From Pedobacter sp. WC2423 (GTDB lineage Bacteria > Bacteroidota > Bacteroidia > Sphingobacteriales > Sphingobacteriaceae): a stretch of DNA of 64,000 nucleotides. Location: positions 806,001 through 870,000 of the forward strand of contig NZ_CP162005.1 in assembly GCF_040822065.1 (NCBI RefSeq), read 5' to 3'. The stretch's first letter is position 1; each line of letters begins with the position of its first letter. The translations under genes and the position numbers were made by a program. Shown piece after piece: positions 33,087 to 42,228 of this stretch. The notes beneath the pieces were generated by a model. The model was not told where the DNA came from. It did no database searches and saw nothing but the letters and a program-made list of their open reading frames with translations.

Positions 33087-34823
33087 ATGGAATTAAAAAT
33101 TTTACCTGGAAAATCATTTCCACAAGGGGCTACCTGGGACGGCAATGGTGTAAATTTCACCTTGTATACTGAAAATGCAACAGGAGTAGAGTTGTGCCTG
33201 TTTGATGCTGAGAACGAGGATACTGAAATCAAGTTGAAAATCACTGAGCGGACAAACCTGATCTGGCATATTTATGTTGAAGGTATCTGTCCCGGCCAAT
33301 TGTATGGGTTTCGGGTTTATGGACCATATGAACCCCAGGATGGACATCGTTTTAACCCGCATAAACTACTTGCAGACCCTTATGCAAAAGCGATGGCGGG
33401 AAAAATTGATTGGAACGATGCACTTTTTGGATACATCATTGGCAACAAAGATGATGATTTGAGCTATAGTGAAGTAGATAGTGCCCCTTACGTCCCTAAA
33501 TCTGTAGTTATTGATCCTGCCTTTGACTGGCACGATGATAAGCGCCCCGATATTACTTATGAAAATTCAATTATTTATGAGGCACATGTAAAGGGGCTCA
33601 CTAAACTACATCCTGGTATTCCCGAAACAATTCGTGGAACTTATGCAGCAGTCGGGCACCCGGTTATGATTGACTACCTGAAAAGGCTTGGTATAACAGC
33701 CATTGAGCTAATGCCTGTTCATGACTTTTTAAGTGACAGACACCTTGAAGAAAAAGGCCTGAGTAATTATTGGGGTTACCATACGATAGGTTTTTTCGCT
33801 CCTGATTCACGCTACTGTTCAAGTAGTAAACACGGAGCTCAGGTCAAACTTATTGCTGAACCCTGGGACATCGGTGAAGATGGTTATCAAGTTGGGAAAT
33901 TTCCACCGGGCTGGGCAGAATGGAATGGTAAATACCGTGACGAAGTTCGCCAGTTCTGGAACCATACTGCACCTAATTTGCCCGAGTTTACTAATCGGCT
34001 CACTGGTAGTGCTGATTTGTACCAGAATGAGAGAAAACCTACGGCCAGTATCAATTTTATTACTGCCCATGATGGTTTTACATTGAACGACCTGGTTTCT
34101 TATCATGAAAAACATAACCAGGCTAATGGTGAGGAAAATCGTGACGGGGAAAGCCATAACCATTCTTTTAATTTTGGCGTAGAAGGACCGACAGAAAATG
34201 CAACTGTTAATGCGGCCAGAGCACAACAAAAAAGAAATTTTCTGGCCACTCTTTTCCTATCTCAAGGCGTGCCGATGCTATTGGCAGGTGATGAAATGGG
34301 ACGTTCGCAAAAAGGTAATAATAATGGATATTGTCAGGACAATGAAATATCATGGATTAACTGGAGCCTCTTAGACAACGATTTATTAGACTTTACAAAG
34401 CAATTGATCCATATTCGCAAGCAACATCCTGTCTTTTGCCGTAAAAATTGGTTTAAAGGGAGCCCGGTCAAAGAAAATGGAGTAAATGATATTGCGTGTT
34501 TTCTACCTTCAGGACAAACCATGAATGAACAGGACTGGCATATACCTATAGGAGAAGCGCAATCTATAGCTATATTTTTAAACGGTAAAGGTATCAATAG
34601 TGTAGATGCTGCTGGAGAAAAGATTACCGATGTTAACTTTTATATGATTTATAATTCAAGTGTTGAACAAATCAATTACAAATTGCCTGAAGCAGCTTAT
34701 GGCAGGTCATGGGTTCCTGTAATGAATACTATGCTCCAGGTAAGCAGTGACCCTAACTATCTGGCAGAATCAATTGTTACGGTTGGCGGCAGATCGGTTA
34801 TGCTATTGAAGGAAGAACAATAA
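33087..34823 (+). CDS. glgX: Glycogen debranching enzyme (GlgX-like) with internal catalytic deletion
   Basis: 578 residues, against about 700 in related GlgX proteins. The N-terminal CBM48 domain (1-~150) is intact, and so is the start of the GH13 barrel (ITAIELMPVHDF, NYWGYHTIGFFAP). At residues ~250-253 the sequence then jumps from YCSSSKHGAQ straight to VKLIAEPWDIGEDGYQ. About 125 residues are missing, including the nucleophile segment (DGFRFDLA-like) and the YNHT segment. The acid/base Glu258 and the third acid Asp329 in TAHDGFT keep their normal spacing. The frame is open, so a protein may be made, but debranching activity should be lost. Confidence 0.85.
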   Translation: MELKILPGKSFPQGATWDGNGVNFTLYTENATGVELCLFDAENEDTEIKLKITERTNLIWHIYVEGICPGQLYGFRVYGPYEPQDGHRFNPHKLLADPYAKAMAGKIDWNDALFGYIIGNKDDDLSYSEVDSAPYVPKSVVIDPAFDWHDDKRPDITYENSIIYEAHVKGLTKLHPGIPETIRGTYAAVGHPVMIDYLKRLGITAIELMPVHDFLSDRHLEEKGLSNYWGYHTIGFFAPDSRYCSSSKHGAQVKLIAEPWDIGEDGYQVGKFPPGWAEWNGKYRDEVRQFWNHTAPNLPEFTNRLTGSADLYQNERKPTASINFITAHDGFTLNDLVSYHEKHNQANGEENRDGESHNHSFNFGVEGPTENATVNAARAQQKRNFLATLFLSQGVPMLLAGDEMGRSQKGNNNGYCQDNEISWINWSLLDNDLLDFTKQLIHIRKQHPVFCRKNWFKGSPVKENGVNDIACFLPSGQTMNEQDWHIPIGEAQSIAIFLNGKGINSVDAAGEKITDVNFYMIYNSSVEQINYKLPEAAYGRSWVPVMNTMLQVSSDPNYLAESIVTVGGRSVMLLKEEQ

Positions 34824-34946
34824 TTATAAACAACTTTATTATAAAGATGTTATGGTTTAAAAAATATAAATAAGTAACATCCTCAGTCTGCTTCAACTAA
34901 AAATTTCTCATAAAGTACTATGCAGGTGATGATTTAGAATGACAAT

Positions 34947-36515
34947 ATGGAGAATAAAAGCAAACAAGATTTAACTGTCCAAAGAGATAGTGCAACCCTG
35001 AGCGTATGGCAAAGAAATGCTATTATGCCCGATCTTCAGCAAACAAAGGGTTTTAATCGCGATCAAGTATACGATTGTTTAATTGTTGGCGCAGGAATCA
35101 CCGGTATTACCACCGCTTTGCTGCTGCAGCAGGCAGGCCTGAACTGTGTGATTGCTGAGGCGCGCTCTGCTGGATTTGGGACAACCAGTGGTACCAGCGC
35201 ACATTTAAACACCTTTTTCGATGCGACTTATCCAGAGATCGAAAGTGATTTCGGACATGATGCTGCAAAGTTAACAGCCCAGGCCGGTAAAGAAGCATTT
35301 GATATCATTTGTAGTTTTGTAAAAGACTTGAAGATTGATTGCGATCTGGAGTTTAAACAAGCCTGGCTGTATGCCGAAAATGAAAAGGAAAACAAGGAGT
35401 TAATACAAATTCTTGAAGCATCTAAAAGAGCAGGCCTGCAAGTTGAAATCGCAACTGAAAGTGATGTGCCAGTTCCTTTTTCAACTGTAATTAAATTTGA
35501 ACAGCAAGGGCAGTTTCATCCTTTGAAGTATATCAACGGATTGCTTGCTGAATATATAGCTTTAGGCGGAATACTCCTTGAAAATACACCAATCATATCT
35601 TATGAACCTGAAGGAGATAGTCACATCGCTAAAGCCGGTTCAGTAGCCATAAAAGCCAATAAAATTGTTTATGCCACACATATGCCCCCAGGGATAAACC
35701 TGCTGGATTTAAGCAATGCACCCTATCGGAGTTATGTGATTGGTTTAAGATTAAAAGATGACCAGTACCCTGCAGGTTTAGCTTATGATATGCAGGAACC
35801 TTATCATTACTTCAGAACACATATTATTGATGGGCAAAAATATCTGCTCGTGGGCGGAGAAGACCATAAAACTGGTCATGGTGATCCCGATAAGGCTTTT
35901 GAAAATCTGAAAACTTATGTAAGCCAGTACTACAAAGTCGAATCTGTAGACTTTGAATGGTCTGCTCAATATTATGTGCCAGCAGATGGTTTACCTTACA
36001 TCGGGCAACTTCCTGGTCATGATCAGGATATTTTTGTTGCCACCGGCTTTAATGGTAATGGAATGATGTTCGGTACACTTTCCGGCAGAATTATAGCAGA
36101 TCTTATCCTGGGAAAGAAAAATAAATATCAACAATTGTTTGATCCTTCCAGGTTAAAACCATTGGCAGGTTTCAAAGCATTTGTAAAAGAAAATGCAGAT
36201 GTGGCCTGGCATTTTCTGGCTGACCGTTTTTCATTTGAACGACTTGATGAGCTTCAGAAATTAAAAGCAGGCGAGGGGAAGCTTGTCAAGTTTGAGGATA
36301 AACAATTAGCAGTTTATAAAGATGCAACGGGTAAAATTACGGCATTAAACCCAACCTGTACACATGCAGGGTGTATAGTACAGTTTAACCATGCAGAGCA
36401 GAGCTGGGATTGCCCCTGTCACGGCGGCAGATTTGATATTTCAGGCAAAGTCCTGAATGGTCCCCCAACTCAGGATCTCGAAAAAATTATCATCAATTAT
36501 GATCTGCAGGTATGA
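34947..36515 (+). CDS. FAD-dependent oxidoreductase with C-terminal Rieske domain
   Basis: 522 residues. The N-terminal DAO-type domain has the FAD-binding GAGITGITTA motif near residue 50, followed by EARSAGFGTTSGTSAHL, and a second flavin contact FVATGFNGNGMMFGT near residue 370. The C-terminal Rieske [2Fe-2S] domain has ligands Cys471, His473, Cys489 and His492 (CTHAGC ... CPCH). This fusion is a known family that oxidises small amines or glycine-like substrates using an internal iron-sulfur centre. The substrate is not known. It is in the stress-related cluster. Confidence 0.9.
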   Translation: MENKSKQDLTVQRDSATLSVWQRNAIMPDLQQTKGFNRDQVYDCLIVGAGITGITTALLLQQAGLNCVIAEARSAGFGTTSGTSAHLNTFFDATYPEIESDFGHDAAKLTAQAGKEAFDIICSFVKDLKIDCDLEFKQAWLYAENEKENKELIQILEASKRAGLQVEIATESDVPVPFSTVIKFEQQGQFHPLKYINGLLAEYIALGGILLENTPIISYEPEGDSHIAKAGSVAIKANKIVYATHMPPGINLLDLSNAPYRSYVIGLRLKDDQYPAGLAYDMQEPYHYFRTHIIDGQKYLLVGGEDHKTGHGDPDKAFENLKTYVSQYYKVESVDFEWSAQYYVPADGLPYIGQLPGHDQDIFVATGFNGNGMMFGTLSGRIIADLILGKKNKYQQLFDPSRLKPLAGFKAFVKENADVAWHFLADRFSFERLDELQKLKAGEGKLVKFEDKQLAVYKDATGKITALNPTCTHAGCIVQFNHAEQSWDCPCHGGRFDISGKVLNGPPTQDLEKIIINYDLQV

Positions 36516-36610
36516 TACAGCTATTTATTCTCCAACAAAATCTGTTCTTCTGGAATAAGTTTTACTGGTCAGGAGAATCCGGAGACTAATCAAAGGTAAA
36601 TCTAAAAACA

Positions 36611-37627
36611 ATGACAATGGAAAATGAAAAGAACAAAATCACACGTCGTAAGGTAATAGGCAACCTTGCTTTTGGGGCAGCCGCTCTGGCAGCGACCCCT
36701 GTATTGGGAGCTTCAAAATCAGGATTAAGCAGTTTTTCTCTGGCTAAAGGTCTTGAAGATCCGACAGGTTTATATCCCAAACCTCCATTTAAGGAACAGA
36801 AGCAACCCTGGCCCGGGCTGGTCAGTAAAATGGATCCAAGACCTGATCATGGTGAAGCCAGTTATAAAGGTTCCGGTCGTTTGGCAGGGCGTAAAGCACT
36901 GATTACTGGCGGTGATTCGGGTATGGGCAGGGCTGCTGCAATTGCTTATGCAAGAGAAGGAGCAGATGTAGCCATAAATTACCTTCCGGCAGAAGAATCT
37001 GATGCCAGAGAAGTGATTGAACTGATTAAAAAAGAAGGGCGTAAAGCGATTGCCATTCCTGGTGATTTGCGGGAAGAAGAATTTTGTAAAAAATTAGTAG
37101 CACAAGCAGTGAAAGGTATGGGAGGGTTGGACATCCTGGTTAACAACGCAGGGCGCCAGCAAACCAGGGAATCGATTCTGGACATCTCTTCTGAGGATTT
37201 TGATGCAACCATGAAAACCAATATTTACGCTCCTTTCTGGATTACAAAAGCTGCATTGCCGCATTTGAAACCTGGATCTGCTATCATCTCGACAACATCT
37301 GTGCAGGCTACTGACCCTTCTGCAGAATTGTTTGATTATGCACAAACTAAATCAGCTAATACCAGCTATGTAAGGTCGCTTGCCAAGCAATTAGCGTCTA
37401 AAGGTATTCGTGTAAATGGCGTTGCGCCGGGTCCGATCTGGACTGCTTTGCAAGTAAGTGGTGGGGCTACTATGGAAAAACTCAAAAACTTTGGAGGTGA
37501 TACACCATTTGGCAGACCAGGACAGCCAGCTGAACTAGCCTCTATCTATGTTCAACTGGCAGCAGCTGACGCCAGTTATGCTACAGGCCAGATTTATGGT
37601 GCAGCCGGTGGCGGCGGACAACCATAA
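36611..37627 (+). CDS. YghA-like short-chain dehydrogenase with twin-arginine-like leader
   Basis: 338 residues. A leader with TRRKVIGNLAFGAAALAA (residues ~12-29) resembles a Tat signal, so the enzyme may be exported folded with its cofactor. The SDR core has TGGDSGMGRAAA, NNAGRQQ, a Ser in ISTTSVQ and the catalytic Tyr-x3-Lys in YAQTKSA. Length and the PFKEQKQPWPGL segment match the YghA group. It is often linked to stationary-phase and osmotic stress genes. A long hairpin follows the stop. Confidence 0.9.
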   Translation: MTMENEKNKITRRKVIGNLAFGAAALAATPVLGASKSGLSSFSLAKGLEDPTGLYPKPPFKEQKQPWPGLVSKMDPRPDHGEASYKGSGRLAGRKALITGGDSGMGRAAAIAYAREGADVAINYLPAEESDAREVIELIKKEGRKAIAIPGDLREEEFCKKLVAQAVKGMGGLDILVNNAGRQQTRESILDISSEDFDATMKTNIYAPFWITKAALPHLKPGSAIISTTSVQATDPSAELFDYAQTKSANTSYVRSLAKQLASKGIRVNGVAPGPIWTALQVSGGATMEKLKNFGGDTPFGRPGQPAELASIYVQLAAADASYATGQIYGAAGGGGQP

Positions 37628-37628
37628 G

Positions 37629-37696
37629 AAATTCACCAGTAAATATAAAACCGGGTAGTCAGAAAACTATCCGGTTTTATATTTACTGGTGAATTT
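37629..37696. terminator. Long hairpin between convergent SDR and DUF6766 genes
   Basis: Arms of 30 bases (37629-37658 and 37667-37696) are complementary with a single G-U-type mismatch and an eight-base loop. T-rich ends occur on both strands, so it probably ends both convergent transcripts. The left arm begins right after the SDR stop. Confidence 0.85.
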
Positions 37697-37709
37697 TTAT
37701 AAGTAGTTA

Positions 37710-38381
37710 TTATTTACCAGTTTCCAAATGTGGGGCATCGACCGGCTTTGACTCTGGCGAGCCTTTTTGGCGTAGATAAATGGTTAAAAACACTATTGAG
37801 GCTACAGATAGAAACTCGCTTTGCCAGTTCTGAAAGGTCTCAAACCAGAATTCTGACTCTCCAAGGTAATCTATTATAGTTACTGTTGGTAGCTTTTTGG
37901 ACAACTGTTCTGCATTGTGGTTATCCCAGCTTCCGTATAAGTGCATTGCCCAGCTGGCAAAAAACAGAATGACAAAACAAATAGAAAGAGAATTACTGTA
38001 TAATTTCAGAATCCATCCACCCTTTCTTACGGCCCAGGGTGCATTTGGTGAGGGGATGGGCTCCCGATCAACTTCTTCGGGCTTGTCGAGTTGTTTTGAC
38101 TCTGCCGAACCAATTTGGCGGAGTGAAATTGTAAGCATCACATATAACGCCATTTGCAGGAATTCACTTTCGAAGTTTTCGAAAGTTGCAGATATGAAAT
38201 GACCGCTTTTAAGATAAGTACCCAAACTGATTTCCTGTGCGTGCGCTTCCTTTAAATCATTATTGTGCTGTTTCCAGCCTGTTAATGCCTGGGCACCAAG
38301 GGTAATCACAAATAAAATAAGGAAAACTATAGTAAGGCCGTTGCGGTAGAAGTAGGAAGGTCGCCCTGGTTTTGTTTTCAT
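37710..38381 (-). CDS. DUF6766-type membrane protein with internal duplication
   Basis: 223 residues with four membrane helices in two similar halves. FENFESEFLQMALYVMLTISLRQ (near 67-89) recurs as FQNWQSEFLSVASIVFLTIYLRQ (near 185-207), each preceded by a helix and a GWKQHNN or SWDNHN segment. The second copy arose from the first by duplication. It is a common companion of YciE/YciF-like and Rieske-FAD genes in stress clusters. Function unknown. Predicted inner membrane. Confidence 0.8.
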   Translation of the reverse strand: MKTKPGRPSYFYRNGLTIVFLILFVITLGAQALTGWKQHNNDLKEAHAQEISLGTYLKSGHFISATFENFESEFLQMALYVMLTISLRQIGSAESKQLDKPEEVDREPIPSPNAPWAVRKGGWILKLYSNSLSICFVILFFASWAMHLYGSWDNHNAEQLSKKLPTVTIIDYLGESEFWFETFQNWQSEFLSVASIVFLTIYLRQKGSPESKPVDAPHLETGK

Positions 38382-38466
38382 GCTTCAATTTATAGAAGGT
38401 TAATGCGATGAGGAGTTCCGCTCCATTGGGTAACTATATACTAATCATAAATTTAAACAAAATGGA

Positions 38467-38498
38467 AGCAGGCTAAGCTAATGTTGACTTAGCCTGCT
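38467..38498 (-). terminator. Hairpin after YciE/YciF-like gene
   Basis: AGCAGGCTAAG (38467-38477) pairs with CTTAGCCTGCT (38488-38498) with a ten-base loop. It lies seven bases past the stop of the minus-strand gene, and a T-rich stretch follows on that strand. Confidence 0.7.
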
Positions 38499-38504
38499 AT
38501 CCTA

Positions 38505-39092
38505 TTATTCTGCAGCTGCTTCCTCATTGATGAAGCTTTCAGCTACTTCTGTTAATGCTGCGTCAGTTTCTTTTTCGTTGTCCAAAGTGAATTGCAATAA
38601 CTCAGCAACTTTGGTATGGCCCATATTTTGTGCAAATACTACAAGCGTTCCATACGTTGCGATCTCATAGTGTTCTACTTTCTGTGCGGCAAGGATTAAA
38701 CCTGCATCACGAATCATAGTACCCGCATCGGTATCTTCAATAATACCATCCGCTTCTTTTAACAAGCCATCCATTGCATCACATTTTTTGGCCTGTGGCT
38801 TTTCTTCTAATAATGAAAATACCTGCTCCAGGGTTGCTATATGCGTATTGGTCTCTTCGGTATGTTTTTCAAAAGCATTGGCCAATTCCGGACTGGTAGC
38901 TGCTTTTTTCATTTTTGGTAAAGCTTTGACCAAATGTTTTTCTGCCCAGTAAATGTCTTTCAACTCATCCACAAAGAATTCATGGAATTCGGAGTTTTCC
39001 ATCTTACCAGTTTTTTCAGTTGGTTTTGAACCTGTTTTTTTTGTGTTTGCTTTTGGAGTTGCTTTTTCGTTTGATTTTGTTGTAGTTGCCAT
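38505..39092 (-). CDS. YciE/YciF-like ferritin-like protein (DUF892)
   Basis: 195 residues. After a lysine/threonine-rich head (1-30) comes a four-helix bundle (about 35-190) with FFVDELKDIYWAEKHLVKALPKM, HTEETNTHIATLEQVFSLL and CDAMDGLLKEADG, typical of DUF892. Members fold like ferritin with a di-iron site and are induced by stress. It probably binds metal in the cytoplasm. It lies in the same cluster as Hsp20, CinA-type amidase, YghA-like SDR and DUF6766. Confidence 0.9.
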   Translation of the reverse strand: MATTTKSNEKATPKANTKKTGSKPTEKTGKMENSEFHEFFVDELKDIYWAEKHLVKALPKMKKAATSPELANAFEKHTEETNTHIATLEQVFSLLEEKPQAKKCDAMDGLLKEADGIIEDTDAGTMIRDAGLILAAQKVEHYEIATYGTLVVFAQNMGHTKVAELLQFTLDNEKETDAALTEVAESFINEEAAAE

Positions 39093-39198
39093 AATTATTT
39101 GTTTTAAAGATTGTTTATTAATGCTTCTTTTATAGGCATTTAATCGAGCTTAGGTTACAACCAACTATTTTATTCTTTGTTTAATTTTTTTTGAATTT

Positions 39199-39720
39199 TC
39201 AAATAGGACTATTACAATATCTCTTTATCAATTTATTCAGACTTCCGTTTTTGATAGCTGCTTTAGCAAAAAAATTAAATACCGGTTCGGCTATTTTTTG
39301 AAACCCTACCATTCTGGAATTGCTTAAATATATAAACAGCACTAAATCTGAAAACTTGCGTGAAGTTCCTGCTGTATTTGCCAAGCCATCTTTCGCAAGC
39401 CCTTTTAGAATAAACATTGAATTCTCAAAGTTTTTATTGCCAGGATTAAGGGTTGTCGTTACCCTGCATTCCTCGTTAGAAATATTATGATAATAATGCT
39501 TTTCGTTCGGTGCTATAGTGACGATATCCCCCTTCTTTAAATAGTGGATATCTTTACCTTTACCTACTTCCAGTGTCCCTTTTAAAACCTCAAATGTTTC
39601 TGAAAATAAAGTGTGGAAATGCCATGGCGTTTTTTCACCCGGAAGAATATTTAATTGCAGCACACTGTTTTCATTGTTGTCTGCTGAACTAATCAGTTTA
39701 ATATATCCCTGAGTTTTCAT
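39199..39720 (-). CDS. Cupin-domain protein
   Basis: 173 residues. A single small cupin barrel (about 15-100) has PGEKTPWHFHTLFSETFEVL with the first metal-binding His and Glu residues, and PNEKHYYHNISNEECRV with the second histidines. The C-terminal ~70 residues are helical. Start and stop overlap the next gene by four bases, so it is cotranscribed with the small membrane protein. Substrate unknown; may bind Fe or Mn. Confidence 0.82.
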   Translation of the reverse strand: MKTQGYIKLISSADNNENSVLQLNILPGEKTPWHFHTLFSETFEVLKGTLEVGKGKDIHYLKKGDIVTIAPNEKHYYHNISNEECRVTTTLNPGNKNFENSMFILKGLAKDGLANTAGTSRKFSDLVLFIYLSNSRMVGFQKIAEPVFNFFAKAAIKNGSLNKLIKRYCNSPI

Positions 39721-40106
39721 AATTGTTTTTTTGATTTAGTTGTAAGTAAGATTATCCCGAATACCGCACAAATGACGATCGCAATGATGTGGGGCATAGC
39801 TTGAATAACGCCATTGTAGCTTTTGCTGAGAACAATAAGCATATCGGTAACCGGAATCATGGTCCCTGCTAATAAAGTCACGCCCAAAGCGCGTCTTTCA
39901 TTCATCAGTACAAATACACAGATCAGCAGCCCTGAAAATATGTCTCTGATCCCTTTTATGTATTGAAAAGAATAGTCGCCATTTACATTAAAGTGTATGC
40001 CATATCCGGCTGTAGCAACTTCAGGAGATAAGAAAAAGCGGGCTCCCAGAAAAATCATTCCCAGTCCCAGTAAAAGTGCGATTGTATAAGAAATTTTTGT
40101 TGACAT
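39717..40106 (-). CDS. Small membrane protein (DUF4267-like)
   Basis: 129 residues with four hydrophobic helices and a GIHFNVNGDYSFQYIKGIRDI segment. It is upstream in the minus-strand operon with the cupin gene, overlapping it by four bases (ATGA). The DUF4267-like assignment is by pattern and not certain. Likely inner membrane; function unknown. A Crp-family regulator lies 80 bases further upstream on the same strand. Confidence 0.7.
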   Translation of the reverse strand: MSTKISYTIALLLGLGMIFLGARFFLSPEVATAGYGIHFNVNGDYSFQYIKGIRDIFSGLLICVFVLMNERRALGVTLLAGTMIPVTDMLIVLSKSYNGVIQAMPHIIAIVICAVFGIILLTTKSKKQL

Positions 40107-40185
40107 GATAATTTGTTTTAAATGTTAAATAATAACACAAAATTATCAGAACAACTTCCGGCATTAATGCACCTGGGTTAACAAA

Positions 40186-40764
40186 TCAAAATCGGGTAAA
40201 AATTCTTTTACGGATACGGCTAAGCGATTGTGGCTTAACCCCAACAAATGAGGCTATGTGATATTGGGAAATTCTTTGTTGCAAGTCTGCATGGGCATTT
40301 ATAAACCGCTCATAGCGCAGTTCAGGAGTTTCGGTATAAAATGAATTGATATCTTTCAGTAATTGTATAAAAACAGCTTCAATTGCTATCCTGCCAAAAC
40401 GTTCCCCTTCACGAACGTTCGCATAGAGCAATTGCAGGTCATCGTACGAAATCGTTAAAACCATACAATCTTCTAAGGCTTGAATGATTTTTGAAGATGG
40501 TTTTTGGGGAAGAAAACTTTCATAATTACACACATAATTATTTTCCTGTGAAAAGGCATATGTTTTTTCCTCACCATCATGATTAATGTAGTATCGCATT
40601 AATCCCTTTACAACAAACCCAACTTGTTTACAAATTCGTCCCTCTTCTAAAAAGAAATCTCCCTTTTTATAGCTCTTTTCTTTAAACAAAGCAGTTACAG
40701 TGCCTATCTCGGCCGGGCTTAGTGTAATTAGATTTTGTATACTATCAAGTAAGTTATTTATCAT
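40186..40764 (-). CDS. Crp/Fnr-family transcriptional regulator
   Basis: 192 residues. The cyclic-nucleotide-binding fold (about 10-120) has KSYKKGDFFLEEGRICKQVGFVVKGLMRYY, typical of Bacteroidetes Crp-like regulators. The C-terminal helix-turn-helix (about 150-190) has ISQYHIASFVGVKPQSLSRIRKR. No cysteines for an Fnr-type cluster are arranged in the N terminus, so it probably senses a small ligand or redox signal differently. Likely controls the two-gene operon downstream. Confidence 0.88.
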   Translation of the reverse strand: MINNLLDSIQNLITLSPAEIGTVTALFKEKSYKKGDFFLEEGRICKQVGFVVKGLMRYYINHDGEEKTYAFSQENNYVCNYESFLPQKPSSKIIQALEDCMVLTISYDDLQLLYANVREGERFGRIAIEAVFIQLLKDINSFYTETPELRYERFINAHADLQQRISQYHIASFVGVKPQSLSRIRKRIFTRF

Positions 40765-40884
40765 CCGGCTATTGCGCTGAAGTTTCGTCTAAAGGCTATG
40801 ATTGTGATTGTTAACTTAACAAAAATAAATAAACTTTGGTTCTGCGGAAGGTAATAAAAGGTTAATTATCAATCCGCTCCGGTT

Positions 40885-42228
40885 TTAACTTATCTGACCG
40901 GTCATTTTAAAAGTCACATTTCCTTTTCGTCCATTATAACCATCGAAACCTTTGCGGCCATCGCTGCCACTTGAACCATTATTCCCATTCGGATTTCCAG
41001 CACCTCCAGTTCCGCCTGCGCCACCTTTACCGGCTTTACCTCCAGATCCGCCTGTACCCGGGATGCTATACGCTTTAATCAGATTCAGATAGGGGGTAAC
41101 ACCGGGAGAATAATTAATCGTAATATTTCCGCCATTGCCACCTGAATCACCATCCCGGCCATTTCCACCATCCTGGCCATTGCCACCATCTCCACCCTGA
41201 CCAGTTACTGTGCTGGTTGTAGTGACAGTTGTTCCGTCGCTATTGATTTTAGTTTCTGTAAGCGTCGAAACTATGCCAGATGACCCGGTTGTACCGGCAT
41301 GGCCATCCGGGCCATTTGCACCGTCACTTCCATTTGCACTTCTGGTTGAAATATCAATCGAACCTCCATTTGTATTCACCCAATAATTATAGGTTTGCTG
41401 TGTAGCCTGATTTTGTATCTTAATCTTTAACAATTGAGCATTGATAACCGAATCGTGATAAATATCTGCAGTAACATTTAAATCATAACCTTTTCCGGCT
41501 GATCGTGCATTGAACTGATAGTTTGCAACATAATCCAGCAGAACGTTAAGGGTATCAGTTATAGCCGTATTTTTGGCTAATAAAGTTATCAACTGTATTT
41601 TATTATTTTTAATTTTTGTCGGGTCATTATCAATTTTTAAATCATCTTTTGATTTCGAAATATGAACACCATTAAATAAGAAAACGAAATCTTTTAAATT
41701 TTTCCTGACCGGAGTCCATTTATCAATAAACATTTTGTTATCAAAGTTTTTTCTCACACCAAACTGAACATGGTCACCCGGTGCTTTCGGAAAATTCTCT
41801 GTGGTTAAAATATTTATGCTTGTTTCATAATTATAAGGTATTTTTTGCAGAAATAGCCACTTGTCTTTACCGCCTAAAAACCATTTTTTTGTGTAGACAT
41901 TAACCGTTAGTGAATCTCCTTTTTTATATACTTTTCTACTTCCTTTTATTTTGATTTTTCCATTCGAGTAATTGCCGCTATCTATTTCAATTTTATATTT
42001 CGACCAATCATCAAAACCATTTAAAAAACCTTTAGTTTGTGATTTTATCCCCATATCAGATAACACTATAATGCCTATAGGTAACGAATTGCCTTCTATA
42101 CGTAATACATTCGGGTCATATTCAAGAAAATATTTTTGCGTTTTTGTTCTGGTATCATTAACAGGAGATTGAGCAATTACAGGCAAACACCAAATGAAAG
42201 AAATAAGGATTGTAATAAATAGTTTCAT
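40885..42228 (-). CDS. Secreted protein with collagen-like glycine-rich tail
   Basis: About 447 residues from ATG 42228, chosen because it begins the signal peptide (MKLFITILISFIWCLPVIA). The N-terminal ~300 residues are beta-rich, not recognised. The C-terminal ~140 residues hold glycine triplets (GANGPDGHAG, GQDGGNGRDGDSGG, GSGGKAGKGGAGGTGGAG), broken by a 20-residue non-repeat stretch. Collagen-like bacterial proteins form triple helices and often serve in surface adhesion. The C terminus (FKMTGQIS) is not a known sorting signal. Confidence 0.7.
   Translation of the reverse strand: MKLFITILISFIWCLPVIAQSPVNDTRTKTQKYFLEYDPNVLRIEGNSLPIGIIVLSDMGIKSQTKGFLNGFDDWSKYKIEIDSGNYSNGKIKIKGSRKVYKKGDSLTVNVYTKKWFLGGKDKWLFLQKIPYNYETSINILTTENFPKAPGDHVQFGVRKNFDNKMFIDKWTPVRKNLKDFVFLFNGVHISKSKDDLKIDNDPTKIKNNKIQLITLLAKNTAITDTLNVLLDYVANYQFNARSAGKGYDLNVTADIYHDSVINAQLLKIKIQNQATQQTYNYWVNTNGGSIDISTRSANGSDGANGPDGHAGTTGSSGIVSTLTETKINSDGTTVTTTSTVTGQGGDGGNGQDGGNGRDGDSGGNGGNITINYSPGVTPYLNLIKAYSIPGTGGSGGKAGKGGAGGTGGAGNPNGNNGSSGSDGRKGFDGYNGRKGNVTFKMTGQIS

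Noticed and set aside
37629..37696. Long hairpin as an insertion-sequence end
   Set aside because: No transposase or matching second end; its place between convergent genes fits a terminator.
40900..41340. CRISPR-like or tandem DNA repeats in the glycine-rich region
   Set aside because: The periodicity is due to codons for G-x-x triplets in the collagen-like protein; there are no fixed spacers or identical repeats.
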